A stretch of 64,000 bases of DNA from Effrenium voratum (GCA_963377175.1 CAUJNA010001014.1:1-64000); one strand, 5' to 3'. Shown: positions 38,723 to 50,341, numbered from the stretch's first letter. Notes: generated by a model from the letters alone, not told the origin. Made by a program: numbers and translations.

Positions 38723-40424
38723 TTATAGCGCATGTTGGGATTATTCCCAGTTATAACGATCCGGCACGCCGATTCGTTATCCTCCAGCACGTTGATAATA
38801 AACGGCTGGGTCTCCTTTCCTTTCTCAATTGCGTGCTGCCAGAGGGTAGCTAACGCCATTCCCTCCTTAGACACTCCATGGTCGAGAGCAACAATCTCTG
38901 CTTCAGGAGTTGACTTCGAAACGGAAGTCTGTTTCTTGCTTACTCCAGTGATGGGCATGTAGGTCCTAGGACCCACAAGGCAAATAAGCACTCCCGACGT
39001 GCTCTTGGAATCAGTACGATCCCCCACCAGATCCGCATCACAGTAAGCAACCAACTCAATGAACTCTGGGCTATCGCCCACCCAACCGTACAAATGAAGG
39101 TCGAGCGTAGAGTTCACATATGAAATTAACCTGTGGAGCTTGCGGTCACACAGATGGTTCCACTTCGTGACCCGGCTGGCTAACGCCTGCACGGGACGAA
39201 TCAGGTCATACCTGCCCATCCGAGCTTGATAGAGAACCTTCATCAGCACCGCCGCCGCGTCATTTCCGAGGCATCCTGGCTGCGCATTGACGGTCTCCAT
39301 GTCCATCGCCTGGTTGAAGAGTTTGTCAAATTTAGGATTGACGGAGTTCTCGTCGAACTCCGGCTTGCTCTCGTCCAGGAACGGAGTTTCAACCTTCTGC
39401 AGCTTCTTAGCGTACTTTCCCTGACACAGCTCGATGTGTCTATCGACACACGCCTGCATGAAGCTGCTCTCGCTGTACTTGATGAACCTTATCGTGGTTT
39501 CCGGCTTGGGGATGTCCTTAGAGAGTAACCCCTCTGGACCAAACCTCAAGTCGGGTTGCTCCTTATCAGGAGGATTGCCGACCGTCCACGCCAGTCTCGG
39601 GTCAAAGTGACCCTTGACCACCTGTTGCGTGAATTCGTGCTCGCAGCCAAGATATCTCTTGAGCTGCCTTGGTTCCTCCATCTTGATGACCTTCGAGATC
39701 AGCGCCCATCCTTCTGCGATGTTCTTCGCCGGCCCACTCATCTTGAAGTCATCCACGTACACGACAAGGAAGAGGTCGAGCTCCTCATGCCTAAACACGC
39801 TGGCCCAGTCCTTCACCTTGACGTATCCGACTTTCTTCAGCATTGCCTCGCAGTGCTGTTCCCAAAAGGTACCAGCGTCCGGATGTCCATATAGTGCGAG
39901 CACGAGGACAACGACTGGATCCTTGTATCTGGGATTTCCGCTGCCGTCGAACCACTCAGGTGGCCACTGGTCACGAGGAATCCTCACCCAAGTCTTCTTT
40001 CCCTTCAAGCGGGCCTGAGTATACGCAGACTCCCCATCACTCACTTCCAGAAGATTCCCTGGGAGCAACCCGTGAGCATCACCCATCTTACCCGCCGCCA
40101 TAGTAGCGGGGCAGGAGGTGTTCTCGGAGAACAGGGCCCAATGCCCGATCTCATCACGGACGAAACATCCCTCGAACACGACTCGCCCTTTATATTTGCG
40201 ATTCGGATCGTCTTCCGGCAGCTCGTGATTCTTTTCGACACAAATGTCGAAAATCCTACCAACATGGATCTTCTCCCCTTCCTTACGTGCCTTGGCCGCA
40301 ACATCATGCCATTCTTGGACGGTCGACAAGTCCCAGCATCCTTGCGATGTTAACTTGTCCCACTCCGTCTGAAGAGCGGCCTTAGCCTTGGCATTTCCAG
40401 CTTGTTCCTTCTTGTTCACTGGCC
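38674..40424 (-). CDS. Copia reverse transcriptase and RNase H
   Basis: One long frame starting …LDTPRPVNKKEQAGNA. It has the RT entry block (KYKGRVVFEGCFVRDE), DGESAYTQARLKGKKTWVRI, PVVVLVLALYGHPDAGTFWE and the catalytic FLVVYVDDFKMSG (intact Y-V-D-D). RNase H follows with VAYCDADLVGDRTDSKSTSG and KKQTSVSKSTPEAEIVALD, both standard copia signatures. The C terminus diverges after NNPNMRY, where the element is truncated. There is no internal stop, so this part is the best-preserved piece of the element. Confidence 0.9.
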
Positions 40425-41207
40425 TAGGCGTGTCCAGCTATGTGGGCTGTTGCCCCAGCTACCGGTGGGTCTGCACCGGGTTGCCTCCCTTCTTGCGTTA
40501 GCCGTTGGGAGAAAAGCGAGCGAGACGCGCTGTTCTTCTCCGGTACTACTGGTGGAGGTCCTAAGTGGGACCAAGTCATTTGGAGAAGGACCGTTGACGC
40601 GAATGGGACCGTGATCGAGGATATCGGGGTGAACTTCAGTGATCGCCGAGCGACCTTGTTCAGGAGACTCCCAAGGCGAAGTGATACCAAGACAACTTTT
40701 TGGTACTGCGACGATGCGGAGGTTATACTGTCCTGGAGGAACAAGTACTTCCCGAAGGGTCCCGGTAGGGAACCTCTCAGGGTCAAGATTCCCGATCTCC
40801 CTGATGTGTTTGTTGTCTCAATTGAGAATGACAATACGGGCAGGATCGTGAATCGTTGCCGAGAGGCTGGATACAGCCATCCGAATGCGATTAAGTTTCC
40901 GTCACGCAAGAGAATTGCTAGGGAAGTTCAAAGTGCTCTGATAAGAGCAGCGGCTGTTCACGCCCAAGTGCTCTTAGACAATGACGAGGACATCGACACC
41001 AACCCTGGGGATGTGCGGGGACATCGCGTTGTTCGAAAGCCGAAGTACACTCAGAAGGTTGCTGCACCTGTTGGATACGGCGGGGTGAGGTGGCTGGTAG
41101 ATACTGGTTGCCCTATGGATCTGGTCGGTCTTGGTGATTTGCAAGGTCCCGATAGGGCCCTGATTGCCAAAGGTGGGCATACATACTCACGCGCTGCACA
41201 CTGCTAA
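40425..41207 (+). CDS. Pol start with aspartic protease (copia)
   Basis: The frame is in phase from TAG at 40,425 through CPAMWAVAPATGGSAPG to HTYSRAAHC. An N-terminal segment (WEKSERDALFFSGTTGGG, FWYCDDAEVILSWRNKYFP) precedes the retropepsin active site VRWLVDTGCPMDLVG (D-T-G). A frameshift at about 41,185 moves the chain into the next frame. Protease cleaves the polyprotein. On the gag side of the proposed inversion the stop codon UAG would be followed in frame by this ORF. Confidence 0.75.
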
Positions 41208-43531
41208 CGGGGCGACTCGCACCACTGGTCGTGTTGATGCTGATGTCGGCAACCTGGAGGCACACGTCCTTGAGTCCACTCCATCCATTATATCCGTTGG
41301 AAAACGCTGTATGGATATGGGATACTCGTTTGTATGGACTGCAGGTTGCAAGCCTACTCTCACGTGTCCTTCGGGCCGCACGGTGACATTGGATGTCATC
41401 AACAACGTGCCATATCTTCCTCATGGTGACACTCAGTTCGTTTCTCCCACTCTTGATGATGCTGAGCCACTCCCTGCTATGCCTGCCCCCGGGGCGGCGT
41501 ATCGAGGGCTTGAGGCCAGCAAGGTTCCGCCGTGTAGGTCTGAACTCACGGCCAAGAGTGAGCTGCAGGACACCTGGCGCACTGAGCGGTCGGGCCATGT
41601 TGTGAAGGAGCACCGGCTTCCGCGTAAAGCAAAGTTTGTGCCGACAGGTGACGATTGTCCCGTTGGGGTTGATCGATTGGACAACTATAGGAAAACCGTC
41701 GTTCACCGAAATGGGGTTACCCATGAGGTGCTGGTTGATTGTCTATGGGAGTTATCCGAAAGAGATCAGCATGCGATAGCATCTGATGTCCCTTGGACGG
41801 GTGAAACGTGGTTTCGGGTCAAGTGCGAGACCGTTGCTCTTCCCGGAAAGGCGGAACAGGGGGGTGAGGGCGATAGCCACTCACCACCTTTTCCTGGCCC
41901 GGGGGAAGGGGACGATGGTGACATTGTCGAAATAAACTTTCTCTCCGGACTACGCACAGAGGCTGAGTGGCGGGCAGATGCTAAGACGCTTTGCCATATG
42001 CTCACGCATCTCCCGAAGAACCCCTATTGCCCGCACTGCCAGCGTGCGAAAATGGAGAATGTGAAGCTTCGCCGCAAAGGTGGTGCTGCTGCGCATGACG
42101 TGGTAAGTTTCGGGGACCTAACAACTGCTGACACGATGGTGTTGCGAGGATTGAAGGATCGAGGCTTTCATGGCGAAGCAGGCGCGATAGTGTTCTATGA
42201 CCTCGCCACTGACTACCTCGAAGTCCTTCCTGTGCAATCCAGATCCCGTAGCAATACCCTGGAAGCATTTCGCAGGTTTGTAGGGGGCAAACTCTGAAGT
42301 TAGTGTACAGCGACCAGGCCCCAGAGCTGAAGAATGCTGTCACTACGCTTGGAGCATTGCACGGCTTTCTACACCGGGCATGCCCAAGACCAATGGCCTG
42401 ATCGAGAACAAGGTTAAGCTTGTTCTTCATGGGGCACGTGTGCTTCTGCGTCAAGCTGGATTTGAACCTCGATGGTGGCCATTTGCCGTTAGGCATTTTT
42501 CCATGGCAAGGACTATTGAAAATCGCGGTGAGGGATCACCGTGGATGCGACGCCACGGTGACGGGAACTTCAGCGGAGTCATTTTGCCGTTTGGTTGTCT
42601 GGTCGACTTCTACCCCATTGCTCCCAAGATTCGCAGGGATAGGAAGGGGGGGGTTCAAAACGCCCAAAACGACTTCAGACATGCTGGAAAGATCGACTCA
42701 GAGGACGTTGATGAAGGAGGAGACCACTGGATCGCAAATGAAGACGAGAAGGTTCTCACTCGCGTCCACGTTGAAGCGCGAACCGAGCTCTTTATCCCGA
42801 TAGGGACGAGCTGTCCAGTCAAGATCAAAGACCTTGGCAGGAGGCGGAGCACAGTCCTCAACTATCTGGACGGATCGACCGAATTCGTTGTTGACGAAAA
42901 CTGGCTCCAGGCCGAAAACGACCGTGGAGGTAACCACGAATGGACTGGAGAAACTCATTTCGACTGTGATTTTGATCAGATCGATGAGGACGAGGCCGAG
43001 ATCTATGAGAACGAGGAGTATGAACCCGAATGCAACGACGAACCGGACTTTGTTCCCATTGATGAGGTAGAGGTTGAAGAGACAAGCGTCACTACTGCCC
43101 TGCCCGCCGAGAAGAAAGAGCGGGACTTCATCAAGATAGAGGAAGATCCAAAGTTCGCCCCATCGTCCAAGCCAGGCCTATTTCTGGGCTATCGGTTAGA
43201 ACCAGGGGGCCTGTGGAAGGGCGACTATCTCGTTGCTGATCTCGAGCACATCCAAAGGGGTCTCAGGAAGCCAAGTATACACCAGGTCAAGCGCATCTGG
43301 AAGAACCCTGAGGAGCCCTACGTGTTCCCGATGTTGGCATCCTATGATGCTAGGACCCGGACCATTCGGGAGGCGATAGCTGACCGAAGGGCCGACCTTA
43401 AGCCGAGTAGGAAGATCAGGGATGAATTTGACTTTGATGAAGGTCGATTTGATGATCCTGATGATGATGATGACGATGACCGACAGGACGAGGGGGGCGA
43501 TAGCTCTTCCAAATCCGATGGGGCCAATTAG
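41185..43531 (+). CDS. Copia integrase (three frames)
   Basis: Frame 1 (to 42,297): LHTANGATRTTGRVDADVG typical of the post-protease region, zinc-binding LCHMLTHLPKNPYCPHCQRAK (H-x3-H, C-x2-C), then SFGDLTTAD with the first catalytic Asp. A one-base loss at about 42,287 precedes VYSDQAPELKNAV (second Asp). Another at about 42,365 precedes PKTNGLIENKVKLVLHGA (catalytic Glu). The C-terminal part reads PSSKPGLFLGYRLEPGGLW and ends in an Asp-rich tail. The D-D-E order is intact apart from the frameshifts. Integrase inserts the cDNA into the genome. Confidence 0.85.
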
Positions 43532-43624
43532 AGCAAGGCTGTCCAAGGAGGTGGTGACGCATGCATCTCAGATTACTGGGAGCGGCACGACGAGGACAGT
43601 GCCTGGTATCGTATCCACGTCGAG

Positions 43625-44740
43625 GTGCGGAAGAAGTTCTTCGGAGCAACAAACGAGGACCTTCCTCCTGGTGGCCCTTCGCATGAGGAGCTTGACACCG
43701 TTAGGGTCACTCACATGCGGGGGCTTGATGCCGTTGGAAATCGGATAAGGGACGATCGTCACCACGATGCTCCTGACCATCGGCACTTCACGCGTGGTTT
43801 TTGGACTGGTGTGACCATCCTTTTCGATAAGGGATGCGCTCCCCATGGTAGGTTCAAGCCAAAGGAAGAAGGAGCGAAGCATGCCGGAGATTCAAAGAAG
43901 AGTCACAAACTGCACGGAGATAAGATCGACTATGGCCAATCTGCCGATAGGCGTGAGCGGCCATACGCCGGCACGGGAAAGCCTAACTCAATTGATGCGG
44001 ATAGTTGGAGACAGATGTCTACCCGGTCTCGGGAGATATATGTTCAAACCGAACGGGAGTTATCCCTAAGGGAAGAACGACGCCGTGAGCATCCTGAGAG
44101 GGACCCGGCTGCTCCAGCGCCTGGCCGCAAGCTCCTCATCGAGTTTGCGTGTGAACCTGACTCGCGTTTATCCGCAGTGATGATGGAGTGTGGAGGCGAT
44201 GCGATTCGCGTTCATGTTGGCTCATTTGACATCACCAAAGCCAAAGACGTTACTCGGCTTATTGAAATCATCGAGGATAATCCTGGGTGTGACCTCTGGG
44301 CGTCGATTCCGTGCGGGCCGTGGAGTACATGGCAGTATGTCAACCTTTCAATCCACGTTGCCGAGTTTGCATCACACCTGAATGATCTGAGAAGAAATTC
44401 TCAGGTAATGTTTGCGGCATTCCTGCGGGCCTCCCGAGCCGTTAGGCGAGGAGGGGGCAGGGTTGCATTTGAGTGGCCTAGACACTGTCTTGGATGGAAA
44501 CAACCGTTCATGCAGAGGTTTCTTGCTGATCCTGATGTCGAGACCGTAGATTTCGACGGCTGTGACTTCGGGATGCAGGATAAGGACGGTGTGCCAATCA
44601 GGAAGCAGTGAAAGGTTGCGACGACCTCCAAGGAGCTCATTGATGAGCTGTCAGGTCGGAAATGCAAGCACGAGAAGGGATACCTTCATGCACGCATTGA
44701 AGGGTCGGTTACCCCGACGACTGCTCTCTATCCGAGTGCG
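43625..44740 (+). CDS. Methyltransferase-like domain in the copia polyprotein
   Basis: After a linker rich in His/Arg/Asp, the domain begins KLLIEFACEPDSRLSAV (SAM-binding-like motif I position). It continues DLWASIPCGPWSTWQYV, with a Pro-Cys like the C5-methyltransferase catalytic loop, then RVAFEWPRHCLGW in the ENP position (Glu-Trp-Pro), and DFDGCDFGMQDKDG. A TGA at 44,609 interrupts IRKQ/KVATTSKELIDEL, where family-like context suggests a former Trp codon; the frame then continues into the dUTPase. Motif I is degenerate, so catalytic ability is doubtful. It sits between integrase and RT, where copia elements normally have nothing. Confidence 0.6.
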
Positions 44741-45439
44741 ATGTGCGAGGCAATCGTTGGAGCATGGTACCCAAATGGCACGTTCAAGAAGGTCGCGAAT
44801 GCTATGCCGGTCGAGGTTGACCCGGTTGAACAGCGATGGAAGAAGAAGCCGAATACCTTGTACGTTAGTCTTGACAGTGAGACTGCCAAGATCCCGACGC
44901 GGGCTACTTCGGGGAGCGCGGGTTTGGATACCTATGCCTCTGAGGGAGCATGTATTCCCGCAGGGGGGTCAGGCTTGGTAAACACCGGAATCTCGATAGA
45001 GATGCGCGCTGGGGTATATGCTAGGATAGCTCCCAGGTCAGGACTAGCCGTGAAGAACAGGATCGCTGTAGGCGGTGGGGTCATTGATCCCGACTATGAT
45101 GGAGAGATCAAGGTCATCCTCTTTAATCATGGGGATGAGGACTTCATCGTAAATCCTGGGGACCGCATTGCGCAGATCGTACTGGAGCGTGTTATGCTCA
45201 TCGACGCGTCGATCGTTCCTAGGAAAGCCAAGCGGGGAACCGTTAGGGGATCCGCGGGTTTCGGAAGCACTGCTATAGCTGCTGCTGCCCCTACGATTGG
45301 ATCTGATGGAAAGACTTTCGAGTTCTCTATGCCCAGGGGGGAGATATCCCTCTCCCATCGGCCAAAGAGCTCGGGTGTCTTTCCTCCCTTGTACGCTTGT
45401 GTCGCACAACAACACGGTTGGCCTCAGGGCCCCGCCTAA
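44741..45439 (+). CDS. dut-like: dUTPase domain in the copia polyprotein
   Basis: All five trimeric dUTPase motifs are present in order: SGSAGLDTYA (I), RIAPRSGLAVKN (II), GGGVIDPDYDGEIKVILFN (III, with the catalytic Asp and the Tyr-containing hairpin), PGDRIAQIV (IV) and RGSAGFGST (V). The domain is about 140 residues, the usual size. dUTPase hydrolyses dUTP to dUMP and pyrophosphate, keeping uracil out of new DNA; some retroviruses and a few retrotransposons carry one in pol. The frame is continuous with the preceding methyltransferase-like domain except for one TGA, so it was part of the polyprotein. The residues that define activity look intact, unlike much of this element. Confidence 0.9.
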   Translation: MCEAIVGAWYPNGTFKKVANAMPVEVDPVEQRWKKKPNTLYVSLDSETAKIPTRATSGSAGLDTYASEGACIPAGGSGLVNTGISIEMRAGVYARIAPRSGLAVKNRIAVGGGVIDPDYDGEIKVILFNHGDEDFIVNPGDRIAQIVLERVMLIDASIVPRKAKRGTVRGSAGFGSTAIAAAAPTIGSDGKTFEFSMPRGEISLSHRPKSSGVFPPLYACVAQQHGWPQGPA

Positions 45440-46674
45440 AAATCCGTCAATCCTTGAGCGGGGCTGTCAAGACGCCTCGCCTCCCTATCGGGAGGACTGG
45501 GCGTGGGCGATCTAGGGGTATCCCCCTCTTCATCCTCAACAACCGGACCAGCAGTAGTACGAGGCGTGATGGGCTTCGTACCTGGTGGTGGCTTCTGATG
45601 GAGGTACTTGCACGACTGCGCTGTGCACTTTCCATACATCCAGTCGTAGCAGTATCCAAAGTACATTGGCTTGTCCCTAACGGGCCTATCGCCAGTCCTT
45701 GGGGTAGAGGGTGCGGCAGGATTCCTCGGGCTCTTATCTCGAACCTGCAGTCTCGGCCATGTTGACATTTACCTGTCTTGGCATACTCCCAGCAGGATCG
45801 GTCAGCAGGCCCGGCAGGGGACTGTCTTCTCGGCGACTCCCCTTGACTGCTTCTCCCGGGCGAAGATGACCTCGGCTTCCCGTCGGGTTTCCCATCCCTT
45901 CCGGACCTAACGGACCTTGAAGGGCTGGGATCACTCTTCCTGGCAAGTGGGTCGTACCGCCGCACAACACCAGGAGCACCAGGATGCCGATCCCTCTCAC
46001 GGGATTGAGAGCCTGATCGTGACCTCTGCTCATGAAAGGTCTGGTATATCTGAAGCGTGTTCTGGCGCTTCTGCCATCGTTCGACACAGTCCTGACAAGC
46101 CTTATAAAGCCACGCGAATGACCTAACGGTCACATCGCGATCCCACCTCTCGATGTCAGGCCGCATACAGCGTAGATGACGAACGTTCCCAATGAACACA
46201 GCCAATAGTACCCCATCATCAATCTTCTTCCTGATCCCAGAAATGAGATTGTCCCAGGTGCTCAGATAACTCCGGAGCCTAGCTTCATCATCGGAGTGAC
46301 CTGTTTTGAGACCGGCAATCTTGAAGGTCTGGTCGTCCTCGACTCCAGTCTGCAGGTGGTTCAGCAGAAGCTTCAAGATCTGTCTCCCCTTGATACCCTG
46401 GGGAGGATTCATATTCTGAGCGGCTTCGGTCAGGCGGTTCATCTTGTCCAAAGTTGGAATCCAAAATCGGGTACTTGCAGGGTCCACCAAGGGCATCATA
46501 GTCAAGCCTCTCAGTCTCTGAAATCCACGCTAACGCGTAGTCAGAATCAAAGCTGAAAGCATTCCTGACCCTTTCCTTTATCTCGGAAAGCCACTCCCGC
46601 AGCTTATCAGCTGTCGGCTCAGCAGGGCAGCACGATCGTGTTGCACTTATGATGGAACCGATCCTTATCGACAA
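45436..46674 (-). CDS. Gag core and two CCCH zinc fingers (copia)
   Basis: Gag core: LREWLSEIKERVRNAFSF, then after a frameshift near 46,500 STRFWIPTLDKMNRLTE, KGRQILKLLLNHLQTGVE, LRSYLSTWDNLISGIRKK. Then an Arg/Ser-rich basic stretch and a first finger CWEYAKTGKCQHGRDC (C-x8-C-x5-C). After a one-base shift near 45,750 comes a second finger, CYDWMYGKCTAQSCKYLH (C-x7-C-x4-C-x3-H). It ends SPAQGLTDF and UAG at 45,436. CCCH fingers replace the usual CCHC knuckle; they probably bind element RNA. Confidence 0.7.
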
Positions 46675-46699
46675 CGGTGGAAATCAGAGCCCCTATCGG

Positions 46700-47486
46700 G
46701 GTACATGAGGTAATCCTGCAACTTTCACACAGTCATAGGGCAGCAAACTTCACACGCCCTCATTCCACAACCAACGCAAGGAACAAGAGGGAAACCAGGC
46801 TCAGGGATCCTGCTACACTTAGTACACTTGTCCCATCCATCATCTCCCCTCAAGGCTTCAGGGAGAAGACCACCATCTCCCCTACCGGCCCCATTTACAC
46901 TGTAGCCAAGGCTAAGACCTGGCCGCCAACCCCTTGGTGGCTACCGTAGGCAGGACCATAGAAACTGGAACCACACTGATTGTTCCCAGTTCCATGAGTA
47001 TCAGCAGCACTACCATAGAACCCAGGCGCTCCACCAGGGTATCCCCCGGTAGGAGCCCCACCACTCCGGCTGCAGGAGGTCCAGGGTCCTTGGCCCCGCC
47101 AGGATGTCCAGGACCTGGTGGTGGAAATGGAGCATGTCCGTGACCACCGCTTCCGCTCCCACCTTGACCGGGTGGTCCGCCTTGCCCACCTCCCCCCCAG
47201 GAGGGGGAGGAGGAGGCGGTCCAGCGTTAGCACGTTCATGCCGAATATTGCAGCGCGCACATCGCTCGCGGCCATCATTGCCAAAATAGCTGTGATCCTC
47301 AGTCCCCGTCGTCACCCCGGCAAAGCCTGCAAAACTCACGATTGCACGTAGCACACGAGAATTCAGCGTCCGGGTGCCTACGGTCGTTGGGATTATCGAG
47401 GGACTGGGCCACCGGTGCCAGGAGCTCCTCTTGCGGCCGGCGCCGAGGCCTGTCCACGATCAGACGGAGCTCCGGGGGTCCTCCAC
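46700..47486 (-). CDS. Gag middle: Pro/Gly-rich segment with CxxC
   Basis: In frame 47,010-47,354 the chain reads RERCARCNIRHERANAG followed by a proline run and a Gly/Val-rich region; frame 46,895-47,284 continues with GGYPGGAPGFYGSAADTHG. The frame changes between them. The CxxC could be half of a zinc site. The composition is low-complexity, and the assignment rests on position within the gag of the element. Confidence 0.4.
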
Positions 47487-48887
47487 CTATCGCCGGGACT
47501 CTGGACGTTGGCCTACTCCCCCTGATTGCCGACTCCGGACCTCAGATCCCCTATCGGGGACGGCAGCAGGCCTCGGGCTCCTATTCCTACCCACATCCCT
47601 ATTGGGAGAAACGCGCGCGGGGGCCATCCCTCGCACGCCCTGGCGGTGAATGCGACCTGTCAGGCAACCCCCGAGCCCTCCTGCTTCTGCTGTCAGCCCT
47701 CTCCCTATCGGGATTAATGGGATGGCTGTCTGCACGAGAAGGATCGACCCTACCGGGCATATCTGGCAACGCGTGATCAACCAAATCAACACCTCCGCCC
47801 CATTAAGAGTACGCATGTTACTCTCAACAGTGCTGATCCTCCGCATAGCGCCCTCAAGCGTACTCCTGAATGAGTCAATTTCACGCCTAACGGCAGACCG
47901 TGCTTGATCACTATTCGCAGGGAGACTGCGGATCTGTCTTCTGATGTCATCAAGAACTTGATTCAGAATTCCCGAACTCGCTTCGTACTGCTCAACGCGG
48001 GATTTCAAGGTTTCAAACCTTGCAAGGACATCGTCATGGTCCCCATGGTGGCGTTGAACTCCACGAGATAGATCCTGGACCTTTCGATTGGCTTCGTCCG
48101 TTGCTTCCTGCCGGTCCTGCGGGGATACGGGCCCTGATGATCTCTCGATCGCCTGTGACCCCCTTCCACTTTGCAGCCTCGACATCCGATTAGCGAGAAG
48201 GGTTTGCTCTTCATTTATGCCACCGATGGATTCGGAGGCCCACTTAGCAAACTTCTCGTGTTCAAGGAGGGCCTTCTCGAGCTTCAGATTTAACTCTCTG
48301 AAATTCGCGTTCACCACACTGCTACTGGCCCTATCGGACTGTTGCGCGACAGGATTCAAATTCCATTCACCTGCTGGCGTCCGCATCCCGACGGTTTTCT
48401 CTACCGAGAACATCCGTCCCTCGAGCTTGTCCAAGTCCTTAAGGATCTCATCCTCGGAAGCAGCATGGCTCCTGTGGACGGCCTCACGATTCTCTTGAAT
48501 CATCTGGCGAAGCCGATCAGTCGCAGCCTCATTGTCCTTAACAGATTCGTGAACCTCATGGGAAAGTAGATTGATCCTCTGCTCCACGACTTCAGCCTGT
48601 TCATCGATGGCTTGCCTCACAATGGCTTTGCTGTCGGGAATAACTTCCCTTGCAAACCGCTGAACTATCATTCGCATCCTCCCGGCATCAGATTGGGTCG
48701 CAACCTCAGCTGCCAGGCGATCGACCTTGTCCTTCGTCTGTTGACTCTCGTCGCTCCATTCCCTTCGCATGGAACTCACTTGACCATTCAGTAACCTGAT
48801 TTGGTCAGCAAAAATATGGAACGCCTTCGCGACTGAGCCAGAAACCTCACCCCTCTCGAGCATCTCCTGGATGTGCAAATCAAACAC
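47487..48887 (-). CDS. Gag coiled-coil region
   Basis: A 466-codon frame. The first 380 residues are strongly helical with heptad-like patterns: VSSMRREWSDESQQTKDKVD, RQMIQENREAVHRSHAA, LDKLEGRMFSVEKTVG, LNLKLEKALLEHEKFAKWAS, IRRQIRSLPANSDQARSAV. The final part (after …RTLNGAEV) is out of frame. Long coiled coils are unusual for a retrotransposon gag and would favour oligomerisation. The frame begins within the gag, not at a native start. Confidence 0.55.
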   Translation of the reverse strand: MFDLHIQEMLERGEVSGSVAKAFHIFADQIRLLNGQVSSMRREWSDESQQTKDKVDRLAAEVATQSDAGRMRMIVQRFAREVIPDSKAIVRQAIDEQAEVVEQRINLLSHEVHESVKDNEAATDRLRQMIQENREAVHRSHAASEDEILKDLDKLEGRMFSVEKTVGMRTPAGEWNLNPVAQQSDRASSSVVNANFRELNLKLEKALLEHEKFAKWASESIGGINEEQTLLANRMSRLQSGRGSQAIERSSGPVSPQDRQEATDEANRKVQDLSRGVQRHHGDHDDVLARFETLKSRVEQYEASSGILNQVLDDIRRQIRSLPANSDQARSAVRREIDSFRSTLEGAMRRISTVESNMRTLNGAEVLIWLITRCQICPVGSILLVQTAIPLIPIGRGLTAEAGGLGGCLTGRIHRQGVRGMAPARVSPNRDVGRNRSPRPAAVPDRGSEVRSRQSGGVGQRPESRR

Positions 48888-49003
48888 CTCCTTTGCCCTA
48901 GCGTCACCTGATTCGCCGGAAGACTGGGATCTGAGGGCGGGAGGAGTCGATATCTCGATCCTCTCAGGAGCCCCACTAGCCCCGGCATGTCTCCTGGGGT
49001 CGC

Positions 49004-50341
49004 CTACAGGACAATCCTGGTAGATCCCCTTCTCCGGCTATCGCCAGGTCGGGGATCAATGTTGGATGCACGGGACTCGGGGGTAGAGTGAATGTGAACA
49101 TCAGCAGGATCGGGCATCTCCTCATCCTGCACAGTCAAGCCCATTGGTGAGGGGCTAGCCCTCCTCGCCTTCGACCTATCGGTCTCAATGGCGAGAGGTG
49201 ACGGCCTCTTCGCAGAAACACTACGGTCCCTGGCGGTCGAGCCCCATTGAGGTGTGAACTCGTTGCTAGACCTCAGCGTTTCAAGATCGCTGGTATCTCG
49301 CCCTAACGGGCTAGCGATCGACGGACGATCTTCGATCCCGAGTGCACCGGCAAGCCGACCATCTCTGGCACCTGTCCTAACGACATCGGCAGCCCGCTCA
49401 GTGATCCTCGGCGAACCAGTAACCCGGTTCGAGTTCACGTCTCTCTGATTCAACGGACCTCCAAAGGTAATGTTGGGAAAAGGAGGAACATTCGGGGTAT
49501 CACCAATCGCCGGGGGACCTATCGGTCCATCACGGTCATGGATGGCCTCCAATCCGTGAAGAACTTCCCGACTGTCCCCGGCCCTCTCTCTCTCGCTTCG
49601 GACGTCCCTGTCAACACGAAGGTCCCTGGCGGCCCCACGAGAGAGGCTCCTGGGCCTCGCAGCTTCACGGACCCTAGCATTTCGGCGTGATTGGTCCTCC
49701 TCTTCATCCGCAAAATGGTAATCCTCGCCATCATAAGACTCAGATTTGGCAGTATTAGGGTTGGGCCTACCGGCATCAGATCCCTGCTTTGAGCTACTGC
49801 CCCAACCTGCGGTTGATTTCAACAGAGCATCGTATCCGAAGTCTGAGAATTTCCGCTCCTCGTGCTCATCAAACTACCTGGATTTTGAGAACCAGTGGAT
49901 CGACCCCAAGATATCTCTCGGAGCCAAGACCATAGTCCCTGGTCCTTGCGGCCTGTCCTCAAACCCATCCGAGACCTGCGACTCACCTGGAACAAGAGAT
50001 CTCGGGGGTCGGGTCGGCATAGCCTCCGGGTCGTCCGAATGAGGGCGGGCCATGTTCATCGCCATGCTGATGAAGTCATACTGTCCGCGCCTGCGACCTG
50101 ACTCAGAGCCGCCCCTATCGGAGCGAACTCTTTGTGCCTGCTCGTCATCAGTGGCCTGACGAAAAATACGATCGTCTCCGTCGTCCGTGTACCTGCCACG
50201 GCTCCTGGGTGTGTCCCTACCGGGATCTTCACCCCTGCGATCCTGACCCGTCGAACCTGCTTCGAAATCCTCGTAGTCATAGTCCGGTAGGTCCTCACCT
50301 GAGCGGAGGCCCCCTAGGATGGTCCTCCTCATCCACGACAC
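49004..50341 (-). CDS. Gag N-terminal region, low-complexity (two frames)
   Basis: Frame 49,874-50,341 begins MSWMRRTILGGLRSGED and is Asp/Arg/Ser-rich. Frame 49,004-49,822 continues with similar composition (YDGEDYHFADEEEDQSRRN; later IGPPAIGDTPNVPPFP). No domain is recognised. The Met at 50,341 is the likely gag start, about 460 bp inside the element end, leaving room for an LTR and leader. Short CCGNTAGG words recur in this and the following gag parts (see findings). Confidence 0.45.
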
